Assembly (NCBI GenBank): GCA_021463345.1
Contig: JAJTYM010000019.1
Span: 1 to 60,042 of the forward strand
Direction of reading: 5' to 3'
DNA length: 60,042 nt
Source of the DNA: Pseudobdellovibrionaceae bacterium
GTDB taxonomy: Bacteria > Bdellovibrionota > Bdellovibrionia > Bdellovibrionales > JAMPXM01
Of the stretch, positions 8,269-16,714 are shown one piece after another. How positions within the stretch are numbered: the stretch's first letter is position 1; every line of letters starts with the position of its first letter. The notes under the pieces are model-generated. The model made no database searches and had not been told where the DNA came from. It saw nothing but the letters and a program-made list of their open reading frames with translations. The translations under genes were made by a program, and so were the position numbers.

Positions 8269-9282
8269 TTGCCCGTCAGTCGCGATTCGTCCGTCAGTGG
8301 TGAAGTTCTCATGGAAGCCAGGGAGCTGGGCAAGCACTATGAAGTGCGCCGGCTCTTCCGGCCCGCCGCGACCGTCAAAGCGGTCGATGGCGTGAGTTTC
8401 GTCGTGCGCAGGGGCGGGACGCTCGCCGTTGTCGGCGAATCGGGTTGCGGAAAGAGCACGCTCGCGCGCCTCTTGATGCGGATCGAGCCGCCGAGCTTCG
8501 GGGAAATCCGCCTCGGGGGAGCCGTCGTCGGAACGGCCGATAAGCCGGCCGGCGAGGCGGTCGACGCGAGCTCCTACCGTCGGCGCGTGCAGATGATCTT
8601 CCAGGACCCGTATTCGTCGCTGAACCCGCGCAAGACGGCGCGCTCGATCATCGCCGAGCCCCTGGTCGTGAATTCCGGCCTCTCCAAGTGCGAGCGCGAA
8701 GACCGCGTGCTCGAAATCCTCGACAAGGTCGGTTTACGGCCCGACGCCGCCGATCGGTACCCGCACATGTTCAGCGGCGGCCAACGTCAACGGATCGGGA
8801 TCGCCCGCGCGTTGATGTTGCGGCCCGAGCTTCTCATCTGTGACGAGCCCGTGTCGGCTCTCGACATCTCGATCCAGGCGCAGGTGCTGAACCTGCTCAT
8901 GGATCTGCAGGACGAGTTCGGCCTGAGTTACGTGTTCATCTCCCACGATCTCGGCGTCGTGCGCCACATCGCCGACGACGTGATGGTGATGTATTTGGGC
9001 AAAGTGATGGAGTACGGCCCGAGGGAGCCGATTTTCTCGGCGCCGAAACACCCCTACACGCAGCTGCTGCTGTCGAGCACCCCGGGCGTCGCGGGGGGGC
9101 CAAAGGGTGGCCCGCCCGCGGGGCGATCGACCGGGGAGTTGCCGTCGCCCTTGAATCCGCCGCCTGGCTGCCCGTTCCAGAAACGGTGCCCGAGCGCCAT
9201 GGATGCCTGCGCTCGGGTCATGCCGTCGCCGCGCTCCGTTGATGGCCGCCAGGTCGCCTGCCATCTCTACCCGGAGGCGTGA
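8269..9282 (+). CDS. dppF: Peptide ABC transporter ATPase (DppF type)
   Basis: A 337-residue ATPase with Walker A GESGCGKSTL, Q-loop MIFQDPYSSLNPRKT, signature FSGGQRQRIGIARAL, Walker B LLICDEPVSALD, H-loop FISHDLGVV and the DppF C-terminal PPGCPFQKRCPSAMDAC cysteine cluster. The TTG start has GGGAG 8 nt upstream; ATG 8311 is a plausible alternative that loses only 14 residues. It should partner DppD although the two genes are separated by the coiled-coil gene. Confidence 0.94.
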   Translation: MPVSRDSSVSGEVLMEARELGKHYEVRRLFRPAATVKAVDGVSFVVRRGGTLAVVGESGCGKSTLARLLMRIEPPSFGEIRLGGAVVGTADKPAGEAVDASSYRRRVQMIFQDPYSSLNPRKTARSIIAEPLVVNSGLSKCEREDRVLEILDKVGLRPDAADRYPHMFSGGQRQRIGIARALMLRPELLICDEPVSALDISIQAQVLNLLMDLQDEFGLSYVFISHDLGVVRHIADDVMVMYLGKVMEYGPREPIFSAPKHPYTQLLLSSTPGVAGGPKGGPPAGRSTGELPSPLNPPPGCPFQKRCPSAMDACARVMPSPRSVDGRQVACHLYPEA

Positions 9283-9332
9283 CCCGTCAAGGTGAGGCTG
9301 AGTGCGAGCGGGCGGTGGGCCGCCGCCTTTTC

Positions 9333-9350
9333 GCTCGACGGAAGTCGAGC
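9333..9350 (+). terminator. GNRA-loop hairpin after the dpp operon
   Basis: A perfect 7-bp stem GCTCGAC/GTCGAGC closed by a GGAA tetraloop lies about 50 bp after the dppF stop and 50 bp before the FHA gene. No T tract follows. It could be a transcript 3' end or part of the leader of the FHA gene. Confidence 0.35.
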
Positions 9351-9399
9351 TGCTTCAGCCTCCGCACCGGGTTTCCGATAGGCGCAGGGGGCCGGCGAC

Positions 9400-10230
9400 A
9401 TGAAACTCAAGATCGACACCAATCATCAAACAGCGGCGGTCGCGCTGCCGCCCGCCGGTCGATTCACGCTCCGTCACCGGAACGAAAGCGAAACGCTGGT
9501 CTTCGTCGGCGGGTTGATGAGTTTCGGGCGTTCGTACGGCCAGCTTGTCATGCCCGACGACCCCGAGATCAGCCGCAGCCACGGCGTGATCTTCGAGGAT
9601 TCCGGCCGACTTTTCCTGCAGGACGACGCCAACGTCGCCAATCCCACGATGGTCGACGGCAAACCCGCGCCGCCGGGAAAACCCGTTCAGGTCGAACTCG
9701 GCGCGACGGTCGCGATCGGTCTCTACGTTTTTAAGGTGGAAGCGGCTCCTCTCGCCCACGGCGGCCGGGCGGTGCGAGAGGACGCGACGCGAGATTCAAG
9801 GCCGTCCGCCGCGCCGAAAGGCGCGCGCGCGGCGCTTCTGCTCATGGCCGCGCTCGCTTTGATCGGTTACTACGGTTACACGATCACGTACGGGAGCGGG
9901 TCTTCGCTCCCAGAGCGTTTGCCGGCGACGCGGCCCGCTCCGCGCCCGCCGCCGCAACCGGCGTTGGAACTCCCTTCGGAGCCCGCGCCGGGACTTGAGC
10001 CGGAACCCGTGGCGGAGACCGTGTTCGAGCCAGAAGCGATGCCGGAGACGGCGCTGGAGCCGGCATCGGAACCGGAGCCAGAGGTGGAATCGGCGCCGCA
10101 GGCGACGCCGAAACCCAAGCCGGCGCGCTCGCCGACGAAAAAAAAGAAAATGAAACGCAAGTCGGCGTCCGAGGGACTGCCGCTCAAGCTGCCGCCGAAG
10201 AGATCAAAACCATCGCGGGGCCGCGATTGA
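9400..10230 (+). CDS. FHA-domain protein with one membrane segment and Pro/Glu repeat tail
   Basis: 276 residues. An FHA phosphothreonine-binding domain covers roughly residues 20-110, with the hallmark GRSYGQLVMPDDPEISRSHG (Gly-Arg, then Ser-Arg-Ser-His) and VDGKP later. A single hydrophobic segment (ALLLMAALALIGYYGYTI, about residues 146-164) follows. Next comes a low-complexity stretch of about 75 residues with repeated Glu-Pro units, and a Lys/Arg-rich C-terminus. The layout suggests a cytoplasmic FHA sensor anchored in the inner membrane with a wall-spanning Pro-rich tail, as in TonB-like linkers, but that is inference. It stands alone between the dpp operon and the convergent aroF-menG pair. 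Confidence 0.88.
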   Translation: MKLKIDTNHQTAAVALPPAGRFTLRHRNESETLVFVGGLMSFGRSYGQLVMPDDPEISRSHGVIFEDSGRLFLQDDANVANPTMVDGKPAPPGKPVQVELGATVAIGLYVFKVEAAPLAHGGRAVREDATRDSRPSAAPKGARAALLLMAALALIGYYGYTITYGSGSSLPERLPATRPAPRPPPQPALELPSEPAPGLEPEPVAETVFEPEAMPETALEPASEPEPEVESAPQATPKPKPARSPTKKKKMKRKSASEGLPLKLPPKRSKPSRGRD

Positions 10231-10268
10231 AAAAAGCGGCTCGTCATTGTTTCGCGAAGTTTCGCGAA

Positions 10269-10302
10269 GCGGGCGGGGGCGTGAAGCCCGTTCCCCGCCC
10301 GC
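10269..10302. terminator. GC-rich hairpin between convergent genes
   Basis: A perfect 10-bp stem GCGGGCGGGG/CCCCGCCCGC with a 14-nt loop lies between the convergent FHA and menG stops. It is preceded by two copies of the self-complementary TTCGCGAA (10251-10258, 10261-10268). It could serve either direction; no adjacent T tract, so confidence is moderate. Confidence 0.4.
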
Positions 10303-10320
10303 GCGGCCTCTCGCCCGCCC

Positions 10321-11049
10321 CTAGCGGACGGTCCCTTTGTACATGTAGGCGATGCCAAGCGAAAGCGGCCGCCATTCGATCGCCGCGAAGCGGCCGGTGG
10401 AGCGCATGAGGTCCGCGAATTCTTCGCGGCAGGGGAATTTCGCCGATGAACTTTGCAGGTATTCGTACGCTTTCGGTTGGCCGGTCACCAGGCCGCCGAT
10501 CTTGGGCATGAGCCGGCTGCAGTAGAAGTTGTACGCGCCGGCGATCAGCGACGAGTTCGGCTGGCCGAACTCGAGCACCATGACCACGCCTCCGGGCTTC
10601 ACCACGCGGCCGAGTTCGCTCAATCCTTGTCGCGGGTCACCGACGTTGCGGATGCCGAACGAGATGCTGGCGGCGTCGAAAGAGGCCGTCGGATAAGGCA
10701 GGTTCGTGACGTCGGCCGTTTCGAAACGGATGTCGACCCCGGCGCGCACGGCCTTGGCGGGCGCTGGGACGAGCATCTCGGCGCAGAAGTCGGTGCCGAA
10801 CACCTCGCCGTCGCGGCCGACGGCTTTCTTGAACTCGATGGCGAGGTCGCCGGTGCCGGTGGCGCAGTCGAGCGTTTTCGCGCCCGGACGCACGCCGCTC
10901 CATTTCACCAGCTTGCGTCGCCACGCATGGTGGACGCCGGCCGAGAGGACCGTGTTGGCGAGATCGTAGCGGCCGGCGATCGCGCTGAACATGCCGTGGA
11001 TTTTTTCGGGACTCGGCCCTTGGTATCGCGTCGTCATCGTTCGGCTCAC
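10321..11049 (-). CDS. menG: Demethylmenaquinone C-methyltransferase (UbiE/MenG)
   Basis: A 242-residue class I SAM methyltransferase that converts demethylmenaquinone to menaquinone, the last pathway step. UbiE signatures are YDLANTVLSAGVHHAWRRK, the SAM loop LDCATGTGDLAIE, NLPYPTASFDAASISFGIRN and MVLEFGQP. The GTG start at 11047-11049 overlaps the aroF stop (GTGA), so the two are translationally coupled; ATG 11037 is an alternative. With the complete menFDHBACE set across the divergent promoter and no ubiquinone genes here, the menaquinone role (MenG) is favoured. Confidence 0.94.
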   Translation of the reverse strand: MSRTMTTRYQGPSPEKIHGMFSAIAGRYDLANTVLSAGVHHAWRRKLVKWSGVRPGAKTLDCATGTGDLAIEFKKAVGRDGEVFGTDFCAEMLVPAPAKAVRAGVDIRFETADVTNLPYPTASFDAASISFGIRNVGDPRQGLSELGRVVKPGGVVMVLEFGQPNSSLIAGAYNFYCSRLMPKIGGLVTGQPKAYEYLQSSSAKFPCREEFADLMRSTGRFAAIEWRPLSLGIAYMYKGTVR

Positions 11050-11870
11050 AACCGCGCCAGGGTTCGGCCGGTGGCCTCAAGGACCCGAGCGACGCCCTCG
11101 GTGATCGAGTTGAACTGCGCGAAGTCCAAGGCCTGGTGGGCATCGGAGAGCGAGCGGGCCGGATCGGGGTGGACTTCCACGATCAATCCATCGGCGCCGA
11201 CCGCGGCGGAGGCGAGCGAGAGCGGCGGGATGAGCTCGGGCCGACCCGTGCCGTGCGAGGGGTCGACGATCACCGGGAACGGCGAGTGCGCTTTGACGTA
11301 CGCGACGGAATTGAGATCGAGCGTGTTGCGGGTCGTGGTCTCGAACGTGCGGATGCCCCGTTCGCAGAGGACGACGTTTTCGTTTCCGCCTCTGACGATG
11401 TAGTCGGCGGCGAGCAGCCATTCCTCGACCGTCGCCGAGAAGCCCCGCTTGAGAAGGACGGGCGTCCGCAGGCGACCGAGCTCCGCGAGCAACGCGTAGT
11501 TGTACATGTTGCGCGAACCGACTTGGAACATGTCGACGACGGCCGCCAGGTCGCCGATCTGGCGCGGATCGGTGACCTCGCTGACGAACGGCAGGCCGGC
11601 GGCGGCCTTGATCTCAGCGATGAATTTGAACGCTTCGCCGCCCAAACCTTGGAACGAAGCCGGGTTTGTCCGCATTTTGTGGACGCCGCCGCGCAGGAAA
11701 ACGGCGCCGCCGGCTTTCACTCCCGTCGCCGCGGCCTGGAGTTGCTCGCGCGATTCGACGGCGCAGGGGCCCGCGATCACGACGAAATCACGGCCGCCGA
11801 AGCGAATCTCGCGCGCGCCGGCGGACGGGGATTGGTATTTCACGGTGACCGTTCGAGTTTGCGCGCCCAT
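11046..11870 (-). CDS. aroF: 3-deoxy-7-phosphoheptulonate (DAHP) synthase, type I-beta
   Basis: 274 residues. Condenses phosphoenolpyruvate with erythrose 4-phosphate, the first step to chorismate and so to aromatic amino acids and menaquinone. The KDO8P/DAHP-synthase barrel shows VVIAGPCAVES, GGVHKMRTNPASFQGLG, LPFVSEVTD, QVGSRNMYNYALL, PVLLKRGF and VDPSHGTG. No ACT or chorismate-mutase regulatory domain is attached. It lies immediately upstream of menG and divergent from menF, which suggests dedicated or co-regulated chorismate supply for menaquinone. Confidence 0.95.
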   Translation of the reverse strand: MGAQTRTVTVKYQSPSAGAREIRFGGRDFVVIAGPCAVESREQLQAAATGVKAGGAVFLRGGVHKMRTNPASFQGLGGEAFKFIAEIKAAAGLPFVSEVTDPRQIGDLAAVVDMFQVGSRNMYNYALLAELGRLRTPVLLKRGFSATVEEWLLAADYIVRGGNENVVLCERGIRTFETTTRNTLDLNSVAYVKAHSPFPVIVDPSHGTGRPELIPPLSLASAAVGADGLIVEVHPDPARSLSDAHQALDFAQFNSITEGVARVLEATGRTLARL

Positions 11871-11898
11871 TCCGATGCCTGCCTCAACGAGGCCTGAA

Positions 11899-11939
11899 AA
11901 ATCCGCGGTGAATCCGGAAACAGGTTACCAAATCCGCGG
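11899..11939. promoter_or_regulatory. Direct repeat AAATCCGCGG in the aroF/menF divergent region
   Basis: Two exact AAATCCGCGG copies (11899-11908, 11930-11939) are spaced 31 bp start to start, close to three DNA turns. They sit in the 162-bp region between divergent aroF-menG and menFDHBACE. The second copy lies between a -35-like TTACCA (11925-11930) and a -10-like TATCTA (11949-11954) facing menF. A shared operator for both operons is an inference. A small hairpin, GCCTC-AAC-GAGGC (11881-11893), lies nearer aroF. Confidence 0.4.
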
Positions 11940-12032
11940 CGTTAGGGGTATCTAAAGTCCCTGAAAGTTCAATCGCGCCGAGATCATGGCTCCCCAGGCC
12001 CTGATGTCACGACGTCGGGACCCAAAACCTGT

Positions 12033-13178
12033 ATGCAAACCGGCACGATACAAAAGGGCATGGCGACTGGTCAAATCGACAGTGCACTCGGCCCGGCCGA
12101 GGCCGAAAAATTCCTGGAAAACGGTTGGATCGTCGCTCTCGAGGACGGGCGCTTCGCCGTCGGCTGGGGGGCCGGCTCTTGGCAAGAGGCGCCTCGGGTA
12201 TCGCCGCGCTCCCGAACGATCGCTCTGTTCGCTCCCGATTTTTACATGACTCAAGCTCGGCCTTGGTGGGTTTCCGAAGGGACCGCGGTCGTTTCCGCCG
12301 GCGGATTGGCCCGCGCCCTCGCCGCTGGACGCGTTTGTGAGAGCCATTTGCGAACTTCTTGGAGGGAGCCCGAGTTCGCGCGTTTCGCCGCCGTCTTCCG
12401 GGCGTTGCAGGGAGAGTTCCGCGCGGGTTGGGCGTGCAAAGCGGTTCCCGTGGTGTACGCCGAAGCCGAAGGGGACGGCGGATCCGAAGCGACGCGGTCG
12501 ATCCTGGAGCGCGGGCTGGCGAACGCGCGCGCGCCTTTGAAGCTTTACGGTTGGTGGGGCGGCGGCCATGGGATCATCGGCCTCACTCCCGAATCCCTGT
12601 TCCACCGCGAACCGGGCGGGCCGGTGAGGACCATGGCCTTGGCGGGCACGCGCCGGGGGCGACTGAGCGAACGCGAACGCGAGGAGTTCGTGAACGATCC
12701 CAAGGAGCGGGCCGAGCACGGCTGGGTCGTCGACGATCTCCGCGAGCGGTTGTCGGCGTTCGGCGACGTGCGCGTGGGACCGACAGGGGTGCTTCAGCTT
12801 CCCGCGCTCGCGCACTTGCACACGCCGATCGACGCCGACGCCGACGCCGATTTCGAAACCCTGGCCCGCGCGCTCCATCCGACCCCGGCCCTGGGTTTCG
12901 CGCCGCGCTCATTGGGCCTCGCGTGGATGAAGACCTGGGACGAAGTCGAGCGCCGCGCGCGTTTCGGCGCGCCTTTCGGCGTGAGGATGGAAACGGACGC
13001 CGGACCGCGGCTGCAGTGCCTCGTCGCGATCCGCAACGTGCAGTGGGCGGATCTGGGCGGCGCGCGCCGCTGGAGGCTCGGTTCGGGTTGCGGCGTCGTC
13101 GCGCAAAGCGTGTTGGAAAACGAATGGGCCGAGCTCGCCGCCAAGCGCGAGTCGGTCCGCCTGTCGTTGGGTTTGTGA
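12033..13178 (+). CDS. menF: Isochorismate synthase
   Basis: A 381-residue chorismate-utilising enzyme that commits chorismate to menaquinone by forming isochorismate. The C-terminal catalytic domain shows KAVPVVYAEAEG, LYGWWGGGHGIIGLTPESLF, MALAGTRRG, HLHTPI, HPTPALGF and the terminal GSGCGVVAQSVLENEWAEL. It heads menFDH. ATG 12033 lacks a strong Shine-Dalgarno sequence; ATG 12060 is preceded by AAAAGGG and could be used. The N-terminal part is shorter and less conserved than in Escherichia coli MenF. MenF rather than a salicylate or siderophore synthase is assigned from its neighbours. Confidence 0.93.
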   Translation: MQTGTIQKGMATGQIDSALGPAEAEKFLENGWIVALEDGRFAVGWGAGSWQEAPRVSPRSRTIALFAPDFYMTQARPWWVSEGTAVVSAGGLARALAAGRVCESHLRTSWREPEFARFAAVFRALQGEFRAGWACKAVPVVYAEAEGDGGSEATRSILERGLANARAPLKLYGWWGGGHGIIGLTPESLFHREPGGPVRTMALAGTRRGRLSEREREEFVNDPKERAEHGWVVDDLRERLSAFGDVRVGPTGVLQLPALAHLHTPIDADADADFETLARALHPTPALGFAPRSLGLAWMKTWDEVERRARFGAPFGVRMETDAGPRLQCLVAIRNVQWADLGGARRWRLGSGCGVVAQSVLENEWAELAAKRESVRLSLGL

Positions 13179-13197
13179 CGGAATTCGCGAGGGGGCC

Positions 13198-14787
13198 ATG
13201 AGCGGACGCGATGTCAATATTCAGGCTTCGCGCGAGTTGCTCGATGCGCTCGCCGCTCTCGGCGTCGCCGATGTGGCCGTTTGCGCCGGCGCGCGGAACA
13301 GCCCCCTGGTCGCCCTGCTCGAGGCCACCGTCGGCCTGCGCGTGCACTCGTTCTTCGAGGAGCGTTCGGCGGCGTTTTTCGCTCTCGGTCGCGCTCGCCG
13401 CTCGGCGCGGCCGGCGGCCGTCGTCACGACGTCGGGCACGGCCGCGGCGCAGCTGCTGCCCGCCGCGATCGAGGCGTTTCACACCGGCGTGCCGCTCGTT
13501 CTTGTCACGGCCGACCGCCCCCGCCGCTTGCGCGGCACGGGCGCGCCCCAAGCGATCGATCAGACGGGGCTTTACGCCAAGTTCGTCGGCCTCGAAGTGG
13601 ACGTCGAGGCGGGCGAAGAGATTCGCGGCCGGCTCGCGGCCTGGCGGGCGGTTTCGCCGTTGCACGTGAACATCTGTTTCGACGAGCCCCTCCTGGACGG
13701 CCCGATCCTGCCTTTGGCGCTGCGGCCCGCTCCCCCCGCTCCCCCCGGTATCGGTGAAGCCACGGACTTCGAGGCGGCGTTCGCCCGTTTTTTCGCCGGC
13801 GTCCGCCGACCCGTGGCCATGGTCGGGACATTGGCCACCGAGGCCGAACGCCGCGCGGTCGAAGGTTTTTTGGCCGCTTCGCGAATGCCCGCCTACCTCG
13901 AGGCGACGTCCGGCCTCCGTGAAAGCCCCGTCCTGGCGTCGCGGGCTTTGCGCGCCGGCGACAAGATCCTCTCATGGGCGTTGCGCTCGGGCGAGATCGA
14001 CGGCGTTTTGCGCCTCGGCGGCGTGCCGACGGCGCGCATCTGGCGTGATCTCGAGGAGCCTGCGTCGGGGGCGCGGGTGCTGTCTTTGAGTCGCGTCCCG
14101 TTCGCGGGTCTCAGCCGCGGCGAGCTGGTCGTGACCGATCTGGCGCGCCTTTCGGGCCGCGCCGCCCCCGAGAGCGATCCGCGCGTCGCGCTCCTCGCGC
14201 GCGATCGAGCCGCGGCTGATCGCTTAGAGGCGCTGCTGCGGGCCGAGCCGCGAGCGGAGCCCGCGTTGGTGCGCGCGTTATCGCGCTTGATCCCGGCGGG
14301 AGCGCTCGCGTACGTCGGCAACAGCCTGCCGATCCGCGAATGGGATCTCGCGGCGGTTCACGACCGCCCGAACTGGATTCAAGCCAATCGCGGCGTCAAC
14401 GGAATCGACGGGCAGACGTCGACCTTCCTCGGCCTGCTCGGCGAAGGCGCGGAAGGGTGGTGCGTGCTCGGCGATCTGACGACGATGTACGACCTCTCCG
14501 CGCCGTGGGCGCTGCCTTTCGCGCCGGGTTCGCGGGCCCGCTTGGTCGTCGTCAACAATGGGGGCGGCAAGATTTTCTCGCGTCTTTTCGGCGGCGCGCT
14601 CTTTGAAAACCGCCATGAGATCGGCTTCGCGGCGTGGGCGAAGATGTGGGGCTTGCCGCACGAGGAATGGCGCGAGGTGCCCGCGGCCTGGGCGGGAGCC
14701 GGCCACACGGTCATCGAATTGGTGCCGGAGGCCGCCGCCACCCGCCGTTTCTGGGACGCGTACGACGCGATTTGGGCGGCGCCGTGA
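13198..14787 (+). CDS. menD: SEPHCHC synthase (MenD)
   Basis: A 529-residue ThDP-dependent enzyme that joins 2-oxoglutarate-derived succinic semialdehyde to isochorismate. Visible motifs are VCAGARNSPLV at the N-terminus, the ThDP-activating Glu in FFEERSAAFFALG, VTTSGTAAAQLLPA, LVLVTADRP, and the cofactor-binding GDLTTMYDLSAPW near residue 425. The length is typical (about 550). GAGGGGG precedes the ATG, 19 bp after menF. Its stop overlaps the menH start (GTGA). Confidence 0.96.
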   Translation: MSGRDVNIQASRELLDALAALGVADVAVCAGARNSPLVALLEATVGLRVHSFFEERSAAFFALGRARRSARPAAVVTTSGTAAAQLLPAAIEAFHTGVPLVLVTADRPRRLRGTGAPQAIDQTGLYAKFVGLEVDVEAGEEIRGRLAAWRAVSPLHVNICFDEPLLDGPILPLALRPAPPAPPGIGEATDFEAAFARFFAGVRRPVAMVGTLATEAERRAVEGFLAASRMPAYLEATSGLRESPVLASRALRAGDKILSWALRSGEIDGVLRLGGVPTARIWRDLEEPASGARVLSLSRVPFAGLSRGELVVTDLARLSGRAAPESDPRVALLARDRAAADRLEALLRAEPRAEPALVRALSRLIPAGALAYVGNSLPIREWDLAAVHDRPNWIQANRGVNGIDGQTSTFLGLLGEGAEGWCVLGDLTTMYDLSAPWALPFAPGSRARLVVVNNGGGKIFSRLFGGALFENRHEIGFAAWAKMWGLPHEEWREVPAAWAGAGHTVIELVPEAAATRRFWDAYDAIWAAP

Positions 14788-15566
14788 TCTTCGCGTTGCA
14801 CGGATTCCTGGGGTTGCCGTCGGATTGGGAGCCGTTCGCCGGCGCGTTTCGCGACCGCGCGGGGGCCGCGATCGCTTTGCGCAAATGGGATCTCTACGCC
14901 GATGCGCCGCCATCGCCGCCGGGCGCCGCGCCGATGCGGGTTTGGGCGCGTGATTTTTGCCGGCGCGTCGCCGATGAGCGGGCCGCGCGCGGCCCGTCGG
15001 GGAGCGCGAAGCCGATCCTGCTCGGCTATTCGCTGGGCGGGAGGCTTGCGTTGCACGCGCTCTTGGAAAAGCCGGAGCTTTTCGCGTGCGCGGTGATCGT
15101 CGGCGCGCACCCGGGTTTGACGGCCGCGGATCTCAAGCTCCAACGCCGTTCCAGCGACGATCGGTGGGCCGAACGTTTTCACGGCGAGGAGTGGTCGTCG
15201 CTCGCGCGCGCATGGGGCGAACAGGACGTTTTCCGGGCGCGCTCGCGCGCGCCGGGAGCGATCGAGCTCGCGCGCCGGGAGGTCGATTTCGATCGCGCCT
15301 CCCTCTCTCGCGCCATGCGGGCGTGGTCTCTCGCCGGCCAGGAGGACCTCCGAGCTGAGCTGGCCGATGCGCGCGTGCCGACGCTCTGGCTGGTCGGCGC
15401 CCTGGATCGTCGCTTCCGCGGGATCTACCGCGAGCTTCGCGTGGATCTCGCCGATTCGCCGGCGCACGCGTTCGCCGAAATCCCCGACGCCGGTCATCGG
15501 GTTCCCTGGGAGAACCCGGCTGGGTTCGCTGCCGAGGTCCAGAAATTCTTCAATCAAGTCGTTTAG
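14784..15566 (+). CDS. menH: SHCHC synthase, alpha/beta hydrolase (MenH)
   Basis: A 260-residue alpha/beta-hydrolase that eliminates pyruvate from SEPHCHC. The GTG start at 14784 overlaps the menD stop and immediately gives the VIFALHGFLGLPSDW oxyanion region. The nucleophile elbow is GYSLGGRLALHALL, and the catalytic His is likely in EIPDAGHRVPWENP near the end. Assignment over other small hydrolases rests on its place between menD and menB. A gap of about 107 bp with a hairpin follows before menB. Confidence 0.9.
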   Translation: MIFALHGFLGLPSDWEPFAGAFRDRAGAAIALRKWDLYADAPPSPPGAAPMRVWARDFCRRVADERAARGPSGSAKPILLGYSLGGRLALHALLEKPELFACAVIVGAHPGLTAADLKLQRRSSDDRWAERFHGEEWSSLARAWGEQDVFRARSRAPGAIELARREVDFDRASLSRAMRAWSLAGQEDLRAELADARVPTLWLVGALDRRFRGIYRELRVDLADSPAHAFAEIPDAGHRVPWENPAGFAAEVQKFFNQVV

Positions 15567-15580
15567 TTGGTGATTGCCTC

Positions 15581-15600
15581 GAGGCCTCCTGCGGCCTCTT
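15581..15600 (+). terminator. Weak hairpin between menH and menB
   Basis: GAGGCC-TCCTGC-GGCCTC with a short T run lies in the only sizeable gap of the men operon. Downstream, TTGGAA (15606) with TAGGTA (15629) at 17-nt spacing is a possible internal promoter for menBACE. It may separate menFDH from menBACE expression; evidence is weak. Confidence 0.3.
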
Positions 15601-15673
15601 TATGCTTGGAAGAGGAGCCGATCTCTGCTAGGTATGGGCGACTCAAAATCAGCCCACCCTAGGACGAAGGCGC

Positions 15674-16714
15674 ATGCCAACGATCTCCAAGACCGCTGCG
15701 AACAGGACCGCCGTGAAAAAAACCGTCGCGAAAACACCCGCCCCCAAAGTCAGTTCTAAAAACCCGTCGATGGCGACGGGTCTCAAGGCGACCGGTCTCA
15801 AGGCATCGGGGCCGAAAGCCAAAAAGACCGTGCGCTCGGGGGCCGGTCGGGCACGGACCCTCCCGGACTACCTCGTCGACACCAAACTCGCCAGGGGCGA
15901 GAGATGGACGACGGTGAAGCGCTACGAGGACATCGCGCTCGAGCGCACCGCCGACGGCATCGCCAAGATCACCATCCGCCGCCCCGAGGTGCGCAACGCG
16001 TTCCGCCCGAAGACGGTTCAGGAGCTTCTCGACGCCCTCAACGTCGTGCGCGACGACCCGCGAGTGGGCGTCGTCGTGCTCACCGGCCAGGGCGATCTCG
16101 CCTTTTGCTCCGGCGGCGACCAGCGCGTGCGCGGCGTCGGCGGCTACGTCGGCACCGACGGCATCCCGCGTTTGAACATCCTCGACGTCCAGAAGGTGAT
16201 CCGCTCGCTCCCCAAGCCGGTCGTCGCCATGGTCGCCGGCTACGCGGTCGGCGGCGGTCACGTCTTGCACGTCGTCTGCGATCTCACGCTCGCGGCCGAC
16301 AACGCGCGCTTCGGCCAGACGGGCCCGAAAGTCGGCTCGTTCGACGGCGGCCTGGGTTCGAGCTATCTTTCGCGCATCGTCGGGCAAAAGAAAGCGCGCG
16401 AGATCTGGTACCTCTGCCGCCAGTACGATGCGCGCCAAGCGCTCGACATGGGGCTCGTCAACGCGGTCGTGCCGCTCGTCGAGCTCGAGGCCGAAACGCT
16501 CAAATGGTGCCGGGAGATGCTGCGGCATTCGCCGCTCGCGTTGCGTTGCCTGAAAGCCGCTCACAACGCCGACTGCGACGGGCAGATCGGCCTCCTCGAT
16601 TTCGCCGGCAACGCGACCTTGCTTTATTACCTCAGCGAGGAAGGCCAAGAAGGCAAAAACGCGTACATAGAGAAGCGCAAACCGGACTTCTCCAAATTCC
16701 CGCGCCTGCCATGA
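15674..16714 (+). CDS. menB: 1,4-dihydroxy-2-naphthoyl-CoA synthase with basic N-terminal extension
   Basis: A crotonase-fold enzyme that cyclises o-succinylbenzoyl-CoA. The catalytic body (from about residue 75) shows the MenB-specific [66 protein letters not shown] and a C-terminus with ARNATLLYY-like residues ([17 protein letters not shown]). About 75 residues precede it, rich in Lys/Ala/Thr with repeats such as [13 protein letters not shown], giving 346 residues against roughly 285 usually. ATG 15674 has a GGACGAAGG site upstream; ATG 15770 is an internal alternative that would still leave a basic tail. Its stop overlaps menA (ATGA). Confidence 0.95.
   Translation: MPTISKTAANRTAVKKTVAKTPAPKVSSKNPSMATGLKATGLKASGPKAKKTVRSGAGRARTLPDYLVDTKLARGERWTTVKRYEDIALERTADGIAKITIRRPEVRNAFRPKTVQELLDALNVVRDDPRVGVVVLTGQGDLAFCSGGDQRVRGVGGYVGTDGIPRLNILDVQKVIRSLPKPVVAMVAGYAVGGGHVLHVVCDLTLAADNARFGQTGPKVGSFDGGLGSSYLSRIVGQKKAREIWYLCRQYDARQALDMGLVNAVVPLVELEAETLKWCREMLRHSPLALRCLKAAHNADCDGQIGLLDFAGNATLLYYLSEEGQEGKNAYIEKRKPDFSKFPRLP

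Noticed and set aside
14634-14783. Longer menH start inside menD
   Set aside because: The upstream extension is in another frame of menD; the GTG at 14784 overlapping the menD stop gives the normal hydrolase N-terminus.
15904-16710. Long upstream extension of menA
   Set aside because: It is an Arg-rich shadow of menB; the ATG at 16711 overlapping the menB stop starts the real prenyltransferase.
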